Assembly: GCF_000482845.1 (NCBI RefSeq)
Contig: NZ_AXWV01000020.1
Span: forward strand, 1-64,000
Source: Anaerobiospirillum succiniciproducens DSM 6400
Lineage (GTDB): Bacteria > Pseudomonadota > Gammaproteobacteria > Enterobacterales > Succinivibrionaceae
Length of the DNA: 64,000 nt
Direction of reading: 5' to 3'
Positions 55,869-64,000 of this stretch are shown here, in pieces (positions within the stretch are counted from its first letter, which is position 1; the number at the start of each line of letters is the position of its first letter). The position numbers and the translations under genes are program-made. The notes beneath the pieces were generated by a model that saw only the letters and a program-made list of their open reading frames with translations, was not told where the DNA came from and did not search any database.

Positions 55869-56301
55869 GACGATTCCTTATCTGTCTTTGAGTGCGCAGA
55901 TACTACTTATAGTTAAAGCTCAATGAACGAGTGCTGAGAGTAGTTTTAACCTGCTTGAGCAAGTATGACTTTGAGCATTTTGGATAAGTTTTAGCTACAG
56001 TCGTAGCGCAATAAGTAAAACTTTTTAGCTAAGTAAACTTAACTACATACAGCTTTAAGACCGCTTAAATTCCGCAAGATGGTTTTGCAATTTAGGATGC
56101 TACCCGAGATATTGTGTATTTGGGTAGCTATGACGTAGTAGTTTTAAATAGTTTGTTTGATTGTTACTATTCTTTAAGTTAGCTGCGTCAAGGTCTTAGC
56201 CGTGCAGAACTTTTTAGCAAGGACTCGTATATGCTTATTTGATGAGACTGTAATTGTTTTGCTTGGCAGCAACAAGGCAACGAGTCCTGTATAGCTACTT
56301 C
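55869..56301. other. cscB-cscA intergenic region with long inverted repeat
   Basis: No gene. GGACTCGT (56221-56228) and ACGAGTCC (56280-56287) could pair across 51 bases just after the permease gene; there is no T run, so it is not a standard terminator. The gap is long enough for a separate cscA promoter. Confidence 0.45.
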
Positions 56302-57570
56302 TTAGATATTGCTCTCTGAGGTGCCCTCAAGAGTCTTATTGGACAGCAAGAAGACTGACAGCACTGTGCATACAAGTACTAAAGCTGACATAAGTAAGTA
56401 GGTGTCTCCAAAACCAATAGTATCGTAGAAATAACCACATACTGGAGCTAGGGCAGCTGAAATGATCTGGCAGACCATAACGTTTGCAACTAGGTATACT
56501 GTTGCTGACATAGCTGGGTTAAAGCGAGTAGTGATGTACTTAAATAAAGAAACAATTAATAAAGGAACTTCAGGTGCGTGCAGAAGCTTAACTGCTGAGA
56601 TTGCTAGTGGAGTGTCAACTAGACCTGAAGCACCAATACGTACGAACATAATGGCACCAGCTAAGAGTAAGCCGTTTTTAGCGCCAATCTTGTTAACGAT
56701 GAATGGAGCTGCAAAAGTGAAAGCTGCCTCTAAGAAAACCTGAGTGGAGTTTAAGAAGCCGTACATACGAGCGCCTTCAGCAGCATCTTCAAATTTTGAT
56801 ACGAAGAATACTTGGAACTGCTGATCGTAAACGCCATAGATAGATGCGCCGATCATGTAGATGATCAAAGCCCAAAAACTACCATGCTTAGCAATACGGC
56901 CTAACTCTTTAAATGAAGCCTTTTGCTGATCATTGGTCTCATAGTTTTCAAGCATATTCTTGGAGTAGGAGTTTGCGGTGTTTAAGAACACCAGTAAAGC
57001 CAAGAAGATGACACCAGCTATTGAAGAAATAATGAAGTTATAGTGTGGGTCGATGTTAATTAAGATGCCTGTGATGGCAACAGCTGTGGCCCATCCTAAG
57101 GCACCAAAAGTCTTAACGTGACCAAATTCAAAGCCTGCAACACGACCAAAACGCTCAGTATAGGTCTCTAAAGCGCCAATGCCAGCGTTAAAAGCAAAAC
57201 CCATGTACAGACCAATTGCAATACCGCCGAAAATTACATTAATGGTTAAAAGCGGCTCAACAATAAAGATGTAGTAAGGTCCAGCTAAGCAAAGTAAAAC
57301 ACCTACAAAGGCAAGTAGATGGCGGCGTAAGATGAGCTTGTCCTGTAACATGCCATAGACAGGTGATAGGCATAAAGCAGTTACAGAGAATACAGCATAA
57401 GCAAAGCCGATTTCAGAACCAGAGAGCTTGAAAAACTCCTTAAGCCATACAGCAAGTAATGAGTAACAGCCTGCCCATGAGATAAAGAAGAAATACATCA
57501 TTAGGGATAAGATGTAGTACTCTTTTCCCATAGAGCGCATAAGTGCTAAGAATGAACGCTTATCAGCCAT
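56302..57570 (-). CDS. cscB: Sucrose:proton symporter, LacY/CscB family
   Basis: Twelve-helix major facilitator of the oligosaccharide:proton symporter family, 422 residues. Typical marks: YYILSLMMYFFFISWAGCYSLLAVWLKE at helix 1, PVYGMLQDKLILRRHLL in the helix 2-3 loop, and the ERFGRVAGFEFGHVKTFGALGWA segment that parallels the LacY/CscB helix 4-5 region (ARMFGCVGWAL). The sugar cannot be fixed by sequence, but the adjacent GH32 hydrolase points to sucrose. The ATG at 57570 has GGGGA eight bases upstream; a Met five codons earlier has no site. It is the first gene of the pair. The upstream 1.1 kb is very AT-rich with TGCAAA palindromes. Confidence 0.87.
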   Translation of the reverse strand: MADKRSFLALMRSMGKEYYILSLMMYFFFISWAGCYSLLAVWLKEFFKLSGSEIGFAYAVFSVTALCLSPVYGMLQDKLILRRHLLAFVGVLLCLAGPYYIFIVEPLLTINVIFGGIAIGLYMGFAFNAGIGALETYTERFGRVAGFEFGHVKTFGALGWATAVAITGILINIDPHYNFIISSIAGVIFLALLVFLNTANSYSKNMLENYETNDQQKASFKELGRIAKHGSFWALIIYMIGASIYGVYDQQFQVFFVSKFEDAAEGARMYGFLNSTQVFLEAAFTFAAPFIVNKIGAKNGLLLAGAIMFVRIGASGLVDTPLAISAVKLLHAPEVPLLIVSLFKYITTRFNPAMSATVYLVANVMVCQIISAALAPVCGYFYDTIGFGDTYLLMSALVLVCTVLSVFLLSNKTLEGTSESNI

Positions 57571-57835
57571 CTGAAAAGTCCCCATAAACCAGCTACAAGA
57601 TCATGGCATTAAAAGCTTTGCAATAAAGCATTTTGCTCTGACAAACACTAAGTTAAGATTTTGTATTCCCTTTAAACTCATTAAGATGAGTAGGGTGTAA
57701 GTGAATGCAGGCTTTGCCATGTTGTTAGTGTGTTGCTAAGAGCAAGCTCTAATTGAGTTGCCTTACTTATTTCACATGTATGCTACTTTTAGAGCACACT
57801 GCACAATACACAAACTAATATCAGCACTTGTAAGT

Positions 57836-58225
57836 TTTGCATATTTTGCAAAGTGCTGCAATATATGAATATAATGCAAAAACTTTTCAATGCTTGCAAA
57901 AGTATTTCATAAAAGCTAACTCTACATCACACTTTTACAAAACATTATTCCAACTGTTAAAAACCAAAATGGCTAGCTATATAAGGTGAATTTGGTACAT
58001 AAAACCCTTATATAGCCTCATTTTTAGCAGGTAGGTAACGCTAAGTTTAAGTTAAAAATATTGCCAACTGGTTGATATCGGATTTAATGCAAATTTTGCA
58101 TAAATTTGCAAATAGCAACAATTCCTCTCAAATTTAGATTAGTAAAAACAGACTAAAACTCAGGGACGTGGCTGTTAAAAAACTCATGTATACCGTGATT
58201 GCAAATATTGCATGCAAAAATTTGC
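57836..58225. promoter_or_regulatory. Cluster of TGCAAA/TTTGCA palindromes upstream of cscB
   Basis: TTTGCATATTTTGCAAA at about 57837-57853, GCAAATTTTGC at 58089-58099, GCATAAATTTGC at 58098-58109, GCAAATATTGC at 58201-58211 and GCAAAAATTTGC at 58214-58225. The recurrence resembles a multi-operator region of a sugar regulator; no regulator gene is nearby. Confidence 0.45.
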
Positions 58226-58381
58226 TAAGGTCAATAACACTACAGATGCATGCCAACTGCGATTAAAGGAGCTAGCAATACGTATGGATGAAGTGGGCTA
58301 AAGGCGCTAACAAGTCAAGGAAGGCGACGAGTAAAACAGGGCTAAGTAATGTCTACTCATGGCTAGATAAGAAAGAGTAAT

Positions 58382-58450
58382 AGCTCATAGCGCTGTGTCA
58401 ATTATGGCACAAAGCATCACCAACGGCTTAAGTGATGCATTTTTCTTTTA
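58382..58450. repeat. Repeated 36-bp element plus terminator, copy 2
   Basis: 58383-58418 is identical to 54041-54076. Here the element's end (GCATCAC) pairs with GTGATGC (58432-58438) across a short loop, followed by ATTTTTCTTTT: a plus-strand Rho-independent terminator. There is no gene on the plus strand before it. Confidence 0.65.
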
Positions 58451-58549
58451 GGTAGCTGCCATCTACGAGATAGCTACGCACCAAAACAATTACACATGGC
58501 ATGAACATTAAGAATCAGCATGGCGCAGCTTGTTTAGGCAAAAACAAAA

Positions 58550-58593
58550 CAGCCCGAAGACTAACAGCAAAGCTACTAGAACATTCGGGCTGC
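58550..58593 (-). terminator. Terminator of binding-protein gene 1
   Basis: Minus strand: GCAGCCCGAA, 25-base loop, TTCGGGCTG followed by TTTTGTTTTTG. Confidence 0.85.
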
Positions 58594-58671
58594 AATGATC
58601 TTTTGATTACTCTAGCTAAGATGAGCTAGGGGCCTAAGGTAAGTTTTTAGGCTGTATCTTCAAGACGAGTA

Positions 58672-59526
58672 TTATTCGATATCTACTGAGTCATTGTGTG
58701 GGTTGAATATGGACATATCACCTGCATTCCACTTCTCTAAGATGCGCTGCATGGTACCATCATGAATAATATCAGTGAGAGTCTTGCTAATAATGTCAGT
58801 ATAAGGTGAGTCCTTGGTTAACACCATGGCATACTGTGAATCTTCACGACCAACAGGGCCTTCTGGAGTTACAGCAAATTCTTCAAACTTCATGTCATTA
58901 ACAAAGCCGGCAAGTGGTGGACGGTCAAAGAAGATGCCGTCAAGATCACCAGAGTAGACCTGGAAGTAAGCCATGATAGTGTTTCTATAGCCAACTGGAG
59001 TTCCGCCCATTCTTTGTACATAGCTTGCAGAAGTAGAGCCCTCAGAAATACCAATACGCATACCCTTCATGTCTCCGACGTCCTTAACATTTGGATGACG
59101 CTTTGGGTTGTAGAGTAGGCCTAAGCATGAGGCATAGTAGACAGGGGTAAAGTCATAGATCTTTTGGCGCTCAGCAGTCTTAGAAATACCACCGATGAAA
59201 ATGTCAGCTTTTCCAGCGCGAATACGTCTGAATGCATCTTCACGCTCTTGAGCGTAAATACGATCCTCTTTGAGCTTAAAGCCTAAGCGTCTTTGCATTT
59301 CATAAATGACGTCAATATCAATGCCTTGCGGATGGGTAATGCTGTCTTTCAAAAAAGCTTGAGGAGCACCAAGCGGGCTAACTAAAACAGTAAGGGTTAC
59401 GTTCTCAAGTTCGCCAGCAGCTTGTGCTGGTGCTGAGGCAAAAATGGCGCTTGATGCCATTACAAGAGCAATCAAGCCGTGCTTAAGGTGCATACTTTGG
59501 GATTTGAAAAAGTGTCCAATCTTCAT
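58672..59526 (-). CDS. Family-3 ABC substrate-binding protein, copy 1
   Basis: Periplasmic solute-binding protein of the polar amino acid (SBP_bac_3) family, 284 residues. The signal peptide has a positive start (MKIGHFFKSQSMHLKHG), hydrophobic core (LIALVMASSAIFAS) and cleavage after AQA (near residue 36). The core shows DVIYEMQRRLGFKLKE, KADIFIGGISKTAERQKIYDFTPVYYAS (the family signature), MRIGISEGSTSASYVQR and the lobe-2 block GDLDGIFFDRPPLAG. It is clearly paralogous to the protein at 60545-61384. No permease or ATPase gene is adjacent, so it must use one encoded elsewhere, or sense a ligand. No clear ribosome site precedes the ATG. Confidence 0.9.
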   Translation of the reverse strand: MKIGHFFKSQSMHLKHGLIALVMASSAIFASAPAQAAGELENVTLTVLVSPLGAPQAFLKDSITHPQGIDIDVIYEMQRRLGFKLKEDRIYAQEREDAFRRIRAGKADIFIGGISKTAERQKIYDFTPVYYASCLGLLYNPKRHPNVKDVGDMKGMRIGISEGSTSASYVQRMGGTPVGYRNTIMAYFQVYSGDLDGIFFDRPPLAGFVNDMKFEEFAVTPEGPVGREDSQYAMVLTKDSPYTDIISKTLTDIIHDGTMQRILEKWNAGDMSIFNPHNDSVDIE

Positions 59527-59755
59527 GGTAAATGCCCAATTTATCGCCCGTCATAAGCATCAAGAGGCGGGGGATATACTTAAATGACTAGCCTTGCGTA
59601 ACGAGAGACTTATTTGCACGAGTTTTGTGGCTTGAAGATCGCAACTAATCACAATAAGTTGCCCCTCAAATCAACAAGTGCAAAGCTGTGCCTACTAAAG
59701 TTAGATCAGCAACGATAATGCGTTTGCTGGCTTCTATCGTCAACTTAGACGAAGT

Positions 59756-59939
59756 ACTAAGACTATGTTGCACTCAGCTCATTCCCATCTTAGAAGAATG
59801 TACTAAGACTATGTTGTGCTCAGCTCACTCCCATCTTAGAAGAATGTACTAAGACTATGTTGTGCCCAGCTCACTCCTTTCTTAGAAGAATGTACTAAGA
59901 CTATGTTGCGCTCAGCCGACTCCTATGTTTGTCAGCTTA
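59756..59939. repeat. 46-bp tandem repeat, 4 copies
   Basis: ACTAAGACTATGTTG starts at 59756, 59802, 59848 and 59894, exactly 46 bp apart; the units are nearly identical. There are no unrelated spacers, so it is not a CRISPR. Confidence 0.9.
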
Positions 59940-60283
59940 ATCTATCACAATAGCATTTGATAATTACCATCATTTTAAATGCGATACATATCTAGCTTTG
60001 CAAAAGTTGCTGCGCAAGACTTGCGTAAATTTGTTGATTGACTGAAGAGTGGTATAAATATGAGCTTTTATGCTGTAATGATTGTAACTCAAATTGTCTT
60101 AGCTGGGGTTTAATCTAGATACTGAACTTTACAGTTTTTCACTTGTTTGGTGCATTTGAGACAATAGAACAGGATCAGAGCAATTTAAGCAAGAAACGTC
60201 TTTTGCAAAGCCATCTGATTGCAGTCGTAAATTTGATAAATATCTGGTCTAAGCCTTTAAGTTATAGGCAATTATTCAAAAGC

Positions 60284-60410
60284 AGTAGTGCTTGCGGGAG
60301 TATTGAGTGCAGTGGTGCTTGCAGGAGTATTGAGTGCAATGGTGCTTGCAGGGACTATTTGACGCAGTACTGCTTGCGGGATCTATTTGACGCGGTAGCG
60401 CTTGTGGGCT
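60284..60410. repeat. 27-28-bp tandem repeat, ~4.5 copies
   Basis: Units of the type GTGCTTGCGGGAGTATTGAG drift to TGCTTGCGGGATCTATTTGA along the array; the first two are almost identical. Confidence 0.8.
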
Positions 60411-60440
60411 TAGTTAAGGTGCGTTTAGCAAGAGAAAAAC

Positions 60441-60487
60441 AAAACAGCCTGTATGTATTGAGATTAATCAATACAATACAGGCTGTT
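60441..60487 (-). terminator. Terminator of binding-protein gene 2
   Basis: Long near-perfect stem ACAGCCTGTAT...ATACAGGCTGT continuing through TATTGA/CAATAC, followed on the minus strand by TTTTGTTTTT. Confidence 0.85.
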
Positions 60488-60544
60488 AGTTGGCGCAGTA
60501 GATGTGCGCACATATGTGATAAAAACGTAAGCTTGTGTTGTGGC

Positions 60545-61384
60545 TTAGTAGTTTTCTGAGTTTAAGATGGACATCTCAGGTGTTTCCCACTTTAAGAGGA
60601 TCTTGTCCATAGTGCCATCATAGATCATCTCAGAAATGGTCTTGCTGATGATCTCAGTATATTTAGAGTCCTTTGGCAGCATGATGGCGTACTGAGAGTC
60701 AGCACGACCAATACGACCTTCTGGAGTGACAGCATATTCAGCAAAATGCATGTCGTTAGCAAAACCAGCAAGTGGTGGACGGTCAAAGAACACTCCATCA
60801 AGATCGCCAGTGTAGACTTGGAAGTAGGCCATAATTGGGTTAGAAAAAGGCACAGGAGTGCCGCCCATTCTTTGTACATATGCAGCGGAGGTTGAGCCTT
60901 CGGAGACACCAATCTTCATGCCCTTCATATCGCCAACGTCTTTAACGTCTGGATGACGCTTTGGGTTGTATAAAAGACCTAAGCAGGATGCATAGTAAGC
61001 AGGGGAAAAGTCAAAGATCTTTTGACGTTCTGCAGTCTTTGAAATACCGCCAGCAAAGATATCAATACGGCCAGCTTTGACACGTCTAAAGCCATCGATA
61101 CGCTCTAAAGCGAAGATACGATCTTCTTTGAGCTTAAAGCCCAGACGCTTTTGTAACTCATAGATTACGTCCACGTCGATGCCATATGGATGGGTCATGC
61201 TATCTTTCAAGAAAGCCTGAGGTGAGCCAATTGGATAGATTACTGCAGTAAGAGTTTCGTTAGATAACTCACCTGCAGCTTGAGCTGAAGAGGATGCAAA
61301 CAGAGCAGTTGATGCGAGCATAAGAGCGATAAAAGAGTTCTTAATACGCAATCCTTTGCTTGTGAAAAAATTACTGATCTTCAT
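60545..61384 (-). CDS. Family-3 ABC substrate-binding protein, copy 2
   Basis: 279 residues, paralogous along its whole length to the protein at 58672-59526, with the same signal peptide plan (MKISNFFTSKGLRIKNSF, then LMLASTALFASSSAQA) and the same core motifs (DVIYELQKRLGFKLKE, RIDIFAGGISKTAERQKIFDFSPAYYAS, GSTSAAYVQRMGGTPV, GDLDGVFFDRPPLAG). Differences cluster in the hinge and ligand-cleft positions around residues 85-110 and 180-190, so the two may bind different ligands. Separate terminators and a 1-kb gap show independent transcription. No transporter membrane subunit is nearby. Confidence 0.9.
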   Translation of the reverse strand: MKISNFFTSKGLRIKNSFIALMLASTALFASSSAQAAGELSNETLTAVIYPIGSPQAFLKDSMTHPYGIDVDVIYELQKRLGFKLKEDRIFALERIDGFRRVKAGRIDIFAGGISKTAERQKIFDFSPAYYASCLGLLYNPKRHPDVKDVGDMKGMKIGVSEGSTSAAYVQRMGGTPVPFSNPIMAYFQVYTGDLDGVFFDRPPLAGFANDMHFAEYAVTPEGRIGRADSQYAIMLPKDSKYTEIISKTISEMIYDGTMDKILLKWETPEMSILNSENY

Positions 61385-62291
61385 AAGAATTTCGCACTGT
61401 CAAATGAAGCATCTCGTTATACGCATAATGCTACAAGCAATCATCAGGTGCGATGACACTTACCTATTTGCAATACGAGAGGCTTGGTCGTAAGAATACA
61501 AACATCATTGGGCGTAAATTCATGATTAGAAGCGGCCCAAACTCAAAATGAGTAATTAAATGCAAGTACACTGACGTAAGTTGAGGCTCAAGATAAGTCT
61601 TAGCTCAACGTCAACCTAAGTAATAAAGGAAGTGCCGTGATCTATCGAAGGTCAAAGCGCTCCTATGTTTGTAGCTATAACTCTACCATAGGCATATTCA
61701 GAAAAAGAAAGTCAAAATTCCAAATTATGAAGTTGAACTTGATATTACTTGCCAAAACTATAATTTATATACTCTATATCCATGTATAGATACCGCAAAA
61801 TTTTAGACATAACTCCAGCCTTTGCGATACATATGCGTTTTTAGCATGAGAACTGGGCATTGTGCCTACTTGTATCGAAAGACCATTTTGGTGCAAGCAA
61901 AGCATATAAAATTGTAAAACATAACCGTATGAGAGACATGCAAATAGCACTTTTAACTTTGTATTCCTTGCTATTTATTAACTAACAAAGCGCTATGTTT
62001 CGTTTGCGGCGAGATAAATGAGGTAGCTTAATTAGCAGCGCAATAAGAGTAGTGATCATGCGGTTAGACGTCTTATGAAGATAAACTTCTAACAGCCAAT
62101 TATCCTTTATGGCTATGAAAGCTGCTCTGATTTCTTGTGTCTCGTATTGTGGTGTTAATGGTGCGGTGCTTAAGCTTGATGTGCTGTTGGAGGCAGGTGG
62201 TTGTTATGCAAAGGGCAATCGTGTAACAGTTGCTTAGATTGAGCGGTTGATGTCTACCGCCATGAAAGGGATCGGCAAAAAGGGCAATGAA
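61385..62291. other. Intergenic region, nothing recognised
   Basis: About 900 bp, AT-rich at 61700-61980, without a protein-like frame, repeat or RNA gene that could be supported. Confidence 0.4.
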
Positions 62292-62338
62292 AAAGCCCAA
62301 AGACTTTAAGTGGATGGCACTGCAGGTCTTTGGGCTTA
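62292..62338 (-). terminator. Terminator of purT
   Basis: Minus strand: AAGCCCAAAGAC, 21-base loop, GTCTTTGGGCTTTTTC; 12-bp stem plus T run, 50 bp after the purT stop. Confidence 0.9.
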
Positions 62339-62386
62339 TTTATCTTTGCCTAGCATATTTTGCCAGGCTTGTAGCTTGGAATTAGA

Positions 62387-63595
62387 TTATTCCTTGGAGA
62401 TGGTGATCTTGATTTGATCACGCATTGCCTTAACCTTGGCAAGAGCATCTTGTGTATCGGTAGAACGAGCTAACATAACGCCAAGACGACGCTCACCCTT
62501 AACCTCTGGCTTGCCGAAGATACGAGCAGCAGCATGAGCGCCACCTGCACGTAAGGCATCCTCAAGGCCTTCATAGTGAATAGCAGTGCCTTCGCCTTCA
62601 GCTAATACAGCTGCAGATGCTGATGGAGCGAGGAAGGTGATCTCGCCAACTGGCAGACCGAGTAAAGCACGTACGTGCAGAGCAAACTCGCTTTGATCCT
62701 GAGATACCATGGTAACCATGCCAGTATCGTGTGGACGAGGAGAGAGCTCAGAGAATAATACTGGGTGAACAGCACCTGGGCAGATAAAGAGCTCAACGCC
62801 GAAGATACCGTGACCGCCTAAAGCGTGAACTACGCTGCGAGCAATACGCTCAGCCTCGAGCTGGATGTCCTCAGGAAGAGAATCACCCTGCCAAGACTCG
62901 TGGTAGTCACCATTTACCTGGTGGTGGAAAATTGGCTTGCAGAAGTGGACACCATCGATAGCGCTAACGGTAAGTAAGGTAATTTCCTTTTCAAACTTAA
63001 CGAAGCCCTCAACGATAACCTCAGCCTCGCCACCACGACCTTCGGTGCAGGCCTTGTTCCAGCATGGCTCGATGTCAGCTTCGCACTTAATGGTGCTCTG
63101 ACCCTTACCAGAGGAGGACATTACTGGCTTGATGATGCAAGGGTAGCCAACACGGTTGATGTTGCGCTTAACTTCATCTAAGGACTTAGCAAAGAAGTAT
63201 GGAGAGGTAGGTAAGTTTAACTTCTCAGCGGCTAAAGCACGGATCTGCTTGCGGTTCATGGTGGTGAAAGCAGCCTTAGCGCTAGGAACTACGTGCAAGC
63301 CTTCGTTTTGCTCCATCTCCATGAGAAGCTCAGTGGCAATAGCCTCAATCTCAGGGATAACGTAGTCAGGCTTAACACGCTCAATGGCCTCACGCAGAGC
63401 CTGTGGGTCTTTCATGTTCAGCACGATCTTTTCATGAGCAACCTGCATGGCAGGGGCGTTGTCGTAGCGGTCACAAGCCACAACATGAACGCCGAGGCGC
63501 ATCAACTCAATCGCAACTTCTTTACCGAGCTCGCCAGAACCTAATAACATGGCGGTGGTGGAATGTTGGGTGGCTGTATCAAGCTTAAAAGACAT
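62387..63595 (-). CDS. purT: Formate-dependent GAR transformylase PurT
   Basis: ATP-grasp enzyme that makes formyl-GAR from GAR, formate and ATP in purine synthesis, 402 residues (E. coli about 392). N-terminal GSGELGKEVAIELMRLGVHVVACDRY; then PEIEAIATELLMEMEQNEG; ATP-grasp MNRKQIRALAAEKLNLPTSPY, PCIIKPVMSSSGKGQS; metal site in IFGVELFI and FSELSPRPHDTGMVTM, the family signature; C-terminal KPEVKGERRLGVMLA. The start at 63595 is supported by AAGGA upstream; a 35-residue in-frame extension is not family-like. It uses formate, which fits a mixed-acid fermenter. It is a single gene. Confidence 0.97.
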   Translation of the reverse strand: MSFKLDTATQHSTTAMLLGSGELGKEVAIELMRLGVHVVACDRYDNAPAMQVAHEKIVLNMKDPQALREAIERVKPDYVIPEIEAIATELLMEMEQNEGLHVVPSAKAAFTTMNRKQIRALAAEKLNLPTSPYFFAKSLDEVKRNINRVGYPCIIKPVMSSSGKGQSTIKCEADIEPCWNKACTEGRGGEAEVIVEGFVKFEKEITLLTVSAIDGVHFCKPIFHHQVNGDYHESWQGDSLPEDIQLEAERIARSVVHALGGHGIFGVELFICPGAVHPVLFSELSPRPHDTGMVTMVSQDQSEFALHVRALLGLPVGEITFLAPSASAAVLAEGEGTAIHYEGLEDALRAGGAHAAARIFGKPEVKGERRLGVMLARSTDTQDALAKVKAMRDQIKITISKE

Positions 63596-64000
63596 TACTC
63601 TATCCTTGGATTGGAACCGATGGGTAATTTGGGATAAGTGCAAGCTATGAAGGCAACAAGTCTTAACTTCTTTGCTTGCTTGTTGACTCAATGATGTCAC
63701 TAAAGATGTGTGAAAATTGAGTGTGTGTATTATACAGCACCGATTTAAATGCGCTCTTAGAATAGTCGCTCATTTTTGTCGATAAGAAGTGCCAAGCTAT
63801 TTTTTCAGCTCACTAAGTTTCACGAAAGTAGATAGTTTGGGCATCTACAGTCATCAGCTACAGGACAAGTGGTAAGGCATGATTGCTTTTTGTACTGATA
63901 GTCTGTGGCCCGTCACGGTGCGTGGCCGTTTAATGGCGTGCTTTTGGAGTAAAATCAATTCTTGCGTGTGTGAAAAACCGCCACTTTAGCCATGCATAAT
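63596..64000. other. purT upstream region
   Basis: No gene. ATTATA at 63729-63734 (TATAAT on the minus strand) may be the purT -10 element, giving a leader of about 130 bases; no good -35 and no PurR-type box were found. Confidence 0.4.

Larger units (their letters stand above)
59527..60440. other. Intergenic region with two minisatellites
   Basis: No gene. A plus-strand frame at 60143-60559 is produced by the 27-28-bp repeat (SIECSGACR-like Cys-rich peptide) and runs into the terminator and the end of the binding-protein gene, so it is rejected. The two repeats are listed separately. Confidence 0.5.

Noticed and set aside
59756-59939. 46-bp repeat considered as a CRISPR
   Set aside because: Units are contiguous with no unique spacers and no cas genes are present.
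60143-60559. 138-codon plus-strand frame with Cys-rich repeat
   Set aside because: Produced by the 27-28-bp minisatellite and overlapping the binding-protein terminator; no ribosome site.

Overview
The window looks like chromosome of a motile, fermentative gammaproteobacterium, most likely Succinivibrionaceae (Anaerobiospirillum/Succinivibrio-like). This is inferred from Enterobacterales-type PotGHI, DusA, PurT, SohB, TopA and MepM proteins, two SLC13-type (di)carboxylate carriers, tandem flagellins, and TTA/CGT-rich codon use. No phage, CRISPR array or complete insertion sequence was seen. One tRNA gene (Pro, anticodon TGG) is present.

Layout. 0.2-2.8 kb: a leftward array of three flagellin genes; the last is a pseudogene split by a ~312-bp insertion with imperfect inverted ends. 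3-7.6 kb: leftward potG-potH-potI polyamine importer without its binding-protein gene. 8.4-9.6 kb: an iron-type alcohol dehydrogenase that has lost a metal ligand. 9.9-18.3 kb: a DUF4261-DUF4253 fusion and a 1,928-residue protein with a degenerate RocB/M20-like head and a huge Ala/Asp/Ser-rich tail. 19.6-22.3 kb: MepM-type murein endopeptidase and a small membrane protein. 22.8-28 kb: two divergent SLC13-type carriers around a 2.3-kb non-coding gap. 28.8-38.4 kb: an SHMT-like protein without the PLP lysine, dusA, aldo/keto reductase, fructokinase, a polytopic membrane protein, a HAD phosphatase and a dCMP-deaminase-like enzyme. 39-49 kb: tRNA-Pro, rplY, a CvfB-like protein with a repetitive Arg-rich head, sohB, topA and an ExoI (SbcB)-like protein without catalytic acids. 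49.4-53.4 kb: two paralogous proteins of no recognised family flanking an AAA-ATPase/PD-(D/E)XK gene. 53.8-57.6 kb: a DUF4250 protein, then sucrose hydrolase and sucrose:proton symporter. 58.7-63.6 kb: two duplicated amino-acid-type binding proteins and purT.

How genes work together. The permease (cscB-like), hydrolase (cscA-like) and the distant fructokinase form a PTS-independent sucrose route; palindromes of type GCAAAwTTTGC occur upstream of both the kinase and the permease and may be a shared operator. PotGHI would import putrescine with a binding protein encoded elsewhere. The two SLC13 carriers fit succinate/C4-dicarboxylate fermentation.

Three features run through the whole window: (i) four full-length relatives of well-known enzymes that have lost catalytic residues (Fe-ADH, RocB/M20, SHMT, ExoI); (ii) long low-complexity, mostly Ala-rich tails added to otherwise ordinary proteins; (iii) locus-specific minisatellites of about 25-71 bp in most intergenic regions. 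Family assignments come from remembered sequences and motifs; no database search was run.
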